DNA from: Desulfobulbaceae bacterium
GTDB taxonomy: Bacteria; Desulfobacterota; Desulfobulbia; Desulfobulbales; Desulfocapsaceae
Direction of reading: 5' to 3'
Assembly (NCBI GenBank): GCA_030632405.1
Contig: DAOVUU010000004.1
Location: 1-20,354 of the forward strand
Length of the DNA: 20,354 nt
Shown here: positions 16,779-20,354 of the stretch, one piece after another
Layout: each line of letters begins with the position of its first letter
Numbering within the stretch: the stretch's first letter is position 1
Notes under the pieces: generated by a model
Seen by the model: the letters and a program-made list of their open reading frames with translations, nothing else
The model's database searches: none
Told to the model about the DNA's origin: nothing
Position numbers and translations under genes: made by a program

Positions 16779-17582
16779 ATGGATGTTATATCGTTGAGTG
16801 CATTGGATCTTGGGATAGCGGCGATGTTTGTTTGCGTTCTGTCATTGCTGAGTCTTCTTCTCAGTCTTGGACTGGAGTGGAAAATTCTGATATTCAGCTG
16901 TCGAATGACAGTCCAGCTTCTCCTTATCGGGGTTGTTTTACGTTTCCTGTTTGCCGACAGCAGCCTGGTCATGGTGGCGTTAATGTCGATGATTATGCTG
17001 TTGGCCGCAGGGCGGGAGGTATTGGCCCGGCAAAATATTCGTCTTAAAGGTGTTGCAGGGTATGTGATTGGTACCGGAGCAATGTTTATTTCCTCCTTTT
17101 CCGTGTCGTTTTTGGCTCTGGTGGTAATAATTGGAGTGGAGCCCTGGTATACTCCGCAGTATGCGATACCGCTTCTCGGCATGTTACTTGGAAATACAAT
17201 GACCGGGGTATCCCTTGCTCTTGATCGAATGACTGATCAGTTTCATAAGGAGAGATTCGTTGTAGAACAGAGATTACTGCTGGGGCAGACGTGGCAGGAA
17301 GCAAGCAGTGACATACGAAGAGATTCAATGAGAACCGGTATGGTTCCGATTATTAATTCCATGGCGGCGGCAGGGCTTGTCAGTCTACCGGGAATGATGA
17401 CCGGGCAGATTCTTGGGGGAACACCACCGATTGAAGCGGTAAAATATCAGATTCTCATCATGTTTTTGATAGCATCAGGTACTGGATTTGGTGTTATCAG
17501 TGCAATCTGGATGGCCGGGTATCGTCTTTTTGATAAACGTCACCGGCTTTGCCTTGAATATCTTACATCTTACAATCGCTGA
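16779..17582 (+). CDS. fetB: ABC transporter permease, FetB/YbbM (UPF0014) type
   Basis: This is a 267-residue polytopic inner-membrane protein. It shows several hydrophobic helices, a cytoplasmic segment with AAGREVLARQ, and the conserved core IPLLGMLLGNTMTGVSLALDR, followed by a signature MVPIINSMAAAGLVSLPGMMTGQILGG split between about 189 and 215. This pattern is distinctive of the UPF0014 family, whose E. coli member FetB pairs with FetA and has been tied to iron export and peroxide resistance. It begins 36 bp after the ATPase gene with GAGAAAAG upstream, so the two form a transporter operon. The kinase-transporter arrangement suggests, without proving, that the kinase senses a related stress or metal. 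Confidence 0.92.
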   Translation: MDVISLSALDLGIAAMFVCVLSLLSLLLSLGLEWKILIFSCRMTVQLLLIGVVLRFLFADSSLVMVALMSMIMLLAAGREVLARQNIRLKGVAGYVIGTGAMFISSFSVSFLALVVIIGVEPWYTPQYAIPLLGMLLGNTMTGVSLALDRMTDQFHKERFVVEQRLLLGQTWQEASSDIRRDSMRTGMVPIINSMAAAGLVSLPGMMTGQILGGTPPIEAVKYQILIMFLIASGTGFGVISAIWMAGYRLFDKRHRLCLEYLTSYNR

Positions 17583-17638
17583 TACTGTTAAAACGGAAAG
17601 ACGCAGGGACTATAGGCGGACTTTGCTCGCAACCGAAA

Positions 17639-17699
17639 GTTGTCAGTTCTCAGTGTGCAGATATCAGTTACTGACAACTGTACACTGAGAACTGACAAC
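17639..17699. repeat. 61-bp heptad-phased palindrome
   Basis: The outer 18 bases GTTGTCAGTTCTCAGTGT (17639-17656) are perfectly complementary to 17682-17699. The intervening 25 bases continue the symmetry with one wobble pair and two mismatches down to a 3-base loop at 17668-17670. The left half is built of 7-base units ending in CAG and the right half of 7-base units beginning with ACTGA or similar (ACTGACA, ACTGTAC, ACTGAGA, ACTGACA). It lies between fetB and the reductase gene. No T-run follows on either strand, so it does not look like a standard terminator. The rest of the 234-bp gap (17583-17816) shows no gene and no convincing promoter. Confidence 0.9.
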
Positions 17700-17816
17700 T
17701 AAAAATATTGTCATAATATCTCAGTGATACGGTAAACGATCTCGAAGTCTACGCTTATCGCTTGTTTTTATAACAGAAGTTCAGGAGTAGTGTTCTGAAA
17801 AAAAGTGGAGTAGAGA

Positions 17817-19544
17817 ATGGGGAAAAAAATTGTAATTATTGGTGGGGTTGCAGCGGGTCCTAAGGCTGCCTGCCGGGTAAAACGTCTCATGGCCGATGCC
17901 GATGTGACTATGATTGATAAGGACAGCCTGATTTCGTACGGAGGATGTGGTATCCCTTATTATGTCTCAGGAGATGTGTCAGATGAAAGTGAGCTGAGAT
18001 CCACCAGCTACCACGCACTCAGGGATGAGTCTTTTTTTGAAAAGACAAAGGGCGTCAATACATTGACCTCAACCCGTGCCCTGTCAATTGATCGCAAGGC
18101 TAAAACTGTTCTGGTGGAAAATTTGACAACCGGTACGCAGAATAACGTCAGTTATGATGCTCTGCTGCTGGCCACAGGCAGTTCCCCCATAACGCTGCCA
18201 ATTCCAGGAAGTGATGCTGATGGTGTCTTTACTGTCAGTGATCTGCATAAGGCGATTTCGATCAAAGATAGAATCGCTAAGGGACAGGTAAGTAAGGCTG
18301 TAGTTATCGGTGGTGGTGCAATTGGCATTGAAATGGCCGAGGCCCTTACCGATCTGTGGGGAGTGGAAACATCCCTGATAGAATATATGGACCACCTTCT
18401 GCCAAGAACCGTCAGTTGGACATTTGCTACCATTCTGGAAAAACATCTTAAAGATAATAATGTGGATGTGTTTACAGGTGAAGCGGCTGAAGAGATAGTT
18501 ATCGCAGATGGCAAAGTTTGCGCTGTAAAGACCTCCGAGAGGAGCCTTGACGCGGATCTGGTGATTATGGCCGCAGGGGTGAGACCGCAGTCACAACTGG
18601 CCCGAGATGCAGGTTTGCTCGTTTCGTCATCCGGCGCCATCGTAGTGAATGAAAGGATGCAGAGTTCTGATCCGGATATCTATGCGGCGGGAGACTGTAT
18701 TGAGGTCTGTCATCTTGTATCCGGAAAACGATTCCACGCACCTTTTGGCAGTATGGCAAACAAACAGGGCAGGGTTGCTGCTGACAATATGGCGGGTATC
18801 CCAAGCACTTTCAGGGGTGGAGTGGGCAGTTTTATACTCAAGGCCTTTGACCTTTCGGTTGGATCCACCGGCTTAAGTCTTGAGGCGGCCCTTGCAGAAG
18901 GATTTGACGCTGATATATCTCTTACCTCACCTTCAGATCGCGCCCATTTTTTCCCCACCCAGGAGATTATCTTCCTGGAAATGGTTTTTGATCGCAGGAC
19001 CAGGAGAGTACTGGGATTGCAGGGTGTCGGCCCAATGAATGACGGCCTCTCCGCCAGGCTCGATGCTGCCGCTGTAGCCCTGTGCAGTGGGGCTTCAATT
19101 GATGATTTCGGCAATATTGAAATGGCCTATTCACCACCATTTTCCAGCGCAATTGATGGAATTAATGCGGCAGCATATGTTGCAGATAACCTCTGTGAGA
19201 AGCGGATGCGACAGATTTCCATGAAAATGTTTTGCAGTTATATGGAAGATCCTGAAATACAGCCGGACTGGCTGGTCCTGGATGTACGCCATGTACGGGA
19301 GGCGGCGCCCCTTGTGGACCATTTTGGGAAATCCAGGTGGATCTCTCTTCCCTATGACGAGATCCGGGATCGATACGAGGAGTTGCCCATCAATAAGACC
19401 TTGATAATATTTTGTAATGCCGGATCGAGGTCTTTTGAAATTCAGGTATTTCTCGATTTTGTCGGACGTAAAAACAGCCTGGTTCTGCCGGGCGGCTTTA
19501 ATGTGATACATCGAATGGGGACTGACTGGCTGCCTGCTGGTTAG
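17817..19544 (+). CDS. CoA-disulfide / NADH-dependent persulfide reductase with C-terminal rhodanese domain
   Basis: This is a 575-residue flavoprotein. The N-terminal FAD fold begins VIIGGVAAGPKAA (7-19), followed by SYGGCGIPYYVSG with the redox Cys 44 typical of CoA-disulfide reductases. An NAD(P)H fold VVIGGGAIGIEMAEAL starts near 163, a second FAD motif DIYAAGDC near 285-292, and a dimerisation domain follows. The last 110 residues or so form a rhodanese domain with LVLDVR and the loop CNAGSRS (Cys 533). Enzymes of this layout (CoADR-RHD, Shewanella Npsr) reduce CoA disulfide, CoA persulfide or polysulfide with NADH, which suits a sulfur-metabolising host. Start ATG 17817 has GGAG six bases upstream. 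It stands alone between two heptad repeat elements and converges on the PHP gene. Confidence 0.9.
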   Translation: MGKKIVIIGGVAAGPKAACRVKRLMADADVTMIDKDSLISYGGCGIPYYVSGDVSDESELRSTSYHALRDESFFEKTKGVNTLTSTRALSIDRKAKTVLVENLTTGTQNNVSYDALLLATGSSPITLPIPGSDADGVFTVSDLHKAISIKDRIAKGQVSKAVVIGGGAIGIEMAEALTDLWGVETSLIEYMDHLLPRTVSWTFATILEKHLKDNNVDVFTGEAAEEIVIADGKVCAVKTSERSLDADLVIMAAGVRPQSQLARDAGLLVSSSGAIVVNERMQSSDPDIYAAGDCIEVCHLVSGKRFHAPFGSMANKQGRVAADNMAGIPSTFRGGVGSFILKAFDLSVGSTGLSLEAALAEGFDADISLTSPSDRAHFFPTQEIIFLEMVFDRRTRRVLGLQGVGPMNDGLSARLDAAAVALCSGASIDDFGNIEMAYSPPFSSAIDGINAAAYVADNLCEKRMRQISMKMFCSYMEDPEIQPDWLVLDVRHVREAAPLVDHFGKSRWISLPYDEIRDRYEELPINKTLIIFCNAGSRSFEIQVFLDFVGRKNSLVLPGGFNVIHRMGTDWLPAG

Positions 19545-19628
19545 TGCCTTATTGCTGTATTCCTATCATAAAAAACAAGAAAAACAAATTGCGTAATATC
19601 TCTTTTTCACGAAAGTAAAAGAAAAGCT

Positions 19629-19667
19629 GAACACCGAACACCGAACGTTCAACATCGAACACCGAAT
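19629..19667 (+). repeat. Left heptad arm
   Basis: Units of 7 bases at 19629, 19636, 19643, 19650 and 19657 with consensus GAACACC. The third and fourth units are diverged. Confidence 0.85.
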
Positions 19668-19771
19668 GTGGGGCAGGCTCATAACCTGTCGATATAACAG
19701 CTCTGAAAAATTTTCAATCTCCCCCATATGTAATTGGTATCATCCATCTGCATAGTAGTGGTGGTTTTTAA

Positions 19772-19817
19772 ATTCGGTGTTCGGTGTTCGGTGTTCGGTG
19801 TTGAATGTTCGGTGTTC
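19772..19817 (-). repeat. Right heptad arm
   Basis: On the + strand, TTCGGTG repeats at 19773, 19780, 19787, 19794 and 19808, with a TTGAATG variant at 19801. It is the inverted counterpart of the left arm with extra inner units. Confidence 0.88.
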
Positions 19818-19853
19818 AAAAAATATATGCAGTGAATGGTGAAGTTTTTAGCT

Positions 19854-20354
19854 TTATTTATCCCTACCCAGGCTGGGACTTAGAGAGGCAATCAACTCTT
19901 TGAGCTGGCTGAAATACCTTCCGACCTCTTCCGGCTTGTGGGCATCAGAGCCCAAAACCAGAGGGATTTCAAGGGAGATTGCCATTTCTAAAACAGGCAG
20001 GGCAGGAAACTGTTCTCCCCTTATAGCTATTCCAGAACTGTTTATCTCCAGAGTCATCTTCCTTTCTTTAACAGTGAGGAGCAGTTGGTTTATTTTTTTA
20101 AGGTGGTTGTCTGTGAGTTGTATGCCGGGCAGGAAACGAAGTGCGCCATCCAGATGACAAAGTTTTGTGCCGGGAAGAACAGTGACCGCTTCCAGCAGGG
20201 TGTCAAAATAGAAGTCAAGCAGCAGGTCCGGGTCGAATTTCTTCGCCTTTTCCAGGGTATGTTTTTTTCTGCTGAAAAGGTTAAGATGTTCTTTACAGCC
20301 AATGGGTTTTATGAAATGGCATGAGATGCCAATTTCGTCCCAGTCTCGTTTTCC
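19854..20354 (-). CDS. PHP-domain phosphoesterase, histidinol-phosphatase (HisJ) like, 5' end missing
   Basis: The frame runs in from the right edge and ends with TAA at 19854-19856, giving the last 166 residues. The C-terminal portion reads MTLEINSSGIAIRGEQFPAL and then IPLVLGSDAHKPEEVGRYF, the EINxSG and GSDAH metal-binding motifs of PHP phosphoesterases; an upstream CHLDGALRF matches the GHLD block. The N-terminal HxH motif lies outside the window. HisJ-type members remove phosphate from histidinol phosphate in histidine synthesis, but other PHP enzymes share these motifs, so the substrate is uncertain. The residues translated upstream of the internal ATG at 20057 continue the family pattern, so that ATG is not the true start. 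The gene converges on the reductase gene. Confidence 0.85.
   Translation of the reverse strand, partial: GKRDWDEIGISCHFIKPIGCKEHLNLFSRKKHTLEKAKKFDPDLLLDFYFDTLLEAVTVLPGTKLCHLDGALRFLPGIQLTDNHLKKINQLLLTVKERKMTLEINSSGIAIRGEQFPALPVLEMAISLEIPLVLGSDAHKPEEVGRYFSQLKELIASLSPSLGRDK

Larger units (their letters stand above)
19629..19817. repeat. Heptad inverted-repeat element (189 bp)
   Basis: The left arm (19629-19667) is a run of 7-base units: GAACACC twice, GAACGTT, CAACATC, GAACACC, then GAAT. The right arm (19772-19817) is its inverse: TTCGGTG four times, TTGAATG, TTCGGTG, TTC. Both arms contain the same variant pair (GAACnTT next to CAACAnC), so they are homologous, but the left has two units outside that pair and one inside, while the right has one outside and three inside. 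The 104-bp centre (19668-19771) has no open frame of note. The arms can fold into one long hairpin. This resembles a non-coding dispersed or MITE-like element, but no transposase ends or target duplication are visible. Confidence 0.85.
19545..19853. other. Intergenic region between convergent genes
   Basis: No gene was found in these 309 bp. The left part (19545-19628) is AT-rich with no clear terminator. The rest is dominated by the heptad element at 19629-19817. The stops of the reductase (+ strand) and the PHP gene (- strand) face each other across it. Confidence 0.8.

Noticed and set aside
17639..17699. Rho-independent terminator for fetB
   Set aside because: The hairpin is followed by TAAAAATA on the + strand and has no T-run, and the heptad structure is unlike ordinary terminators. 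A Rho-dependent or partial effect is not excluded.
17700..17816. Promoter for the reductase gene
   Set aside because: TTGTCA at 17709 and TATAAC at 17769 each lack a partner element at suitable spacing.
19629..19817. CRISPR array
   Set aside because: Units are 7 bases, contiguous and without spacers, and the arms are inverted.
20090..20302. Separate small - strand gene at the right edge
   Set aside because: It is out of frame with the PHP protein, whose frame continues through this region with recognisable motifs.

Overview
The window is the 3' two thirds of a division and cell wall (dcw) cluster followed by an accessory region. Gene content and order, a meso-diaminopimelate-type MurE, an NADH persulfide reductase-like gene of sulfur metabolism and moderate base composition suggest a Gram-negative sulfate- or sulfur-metabolising Desulfobacterota, perhaps Desulfobulbales. 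The taxonomic call is inference; no rRNA is present.

Positions 1-12785 run on the + strand in one tight block: the tail of an upstream gene, a fused murE-murF, mraY, murD, murG, murC, murB, ftsQ, ftsA and ftsZ. Most junctions overlap or are separated by only a few bases, so this is probably one operon. There are two wider gaps, before mraY (72 bp) and before ftsZ (156 bp), each holding a weak promoter candidate. The block makes UDP-MurNAc-pentapeptide, links it to lipid (MraY, MurG), and supplies the FtsQ/FtsA/FtsZ divisome core. Two usual members are missing: ftsW between murD and murG, and ddl before ftsQ. A hairpin plus T-run after ftsZ probably ends the cluster.

Positions 12859-17582 hold a second + strand run: a radical SAM protein whose true start is unclear, a membrane histidine kinase that overlaps its end, then an ABC ATPase and permease of the FetA/FetB (YbbL/YbbM) type, with the ATPase start lying inside the kinase gene. 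The overlaps suggest translational coupling. No response regulator is present.

Positions 17583-19853 hold a CoA-disulfide/persulfide reductase with a C-terminal rhodanese domain. It is bracketed by two structured repeats built on 7-bp units in inverted orientation: a 61-bp near-perfect palindrome upstream and a 189-bp element with heptad arms downstream. The window ends in a convergent, 5'-incomplete PHP-domain phosphoesterase on the - strand.

No tRNA, rRNA, CRISPR array, transposase or phage gene was seen. Nothing here is a clear new multi-gene system. The most unusual signals are the heptad elements, the murEF fusion with absent ftsW/ddl, and the missing start codon of the radical SAM gene.
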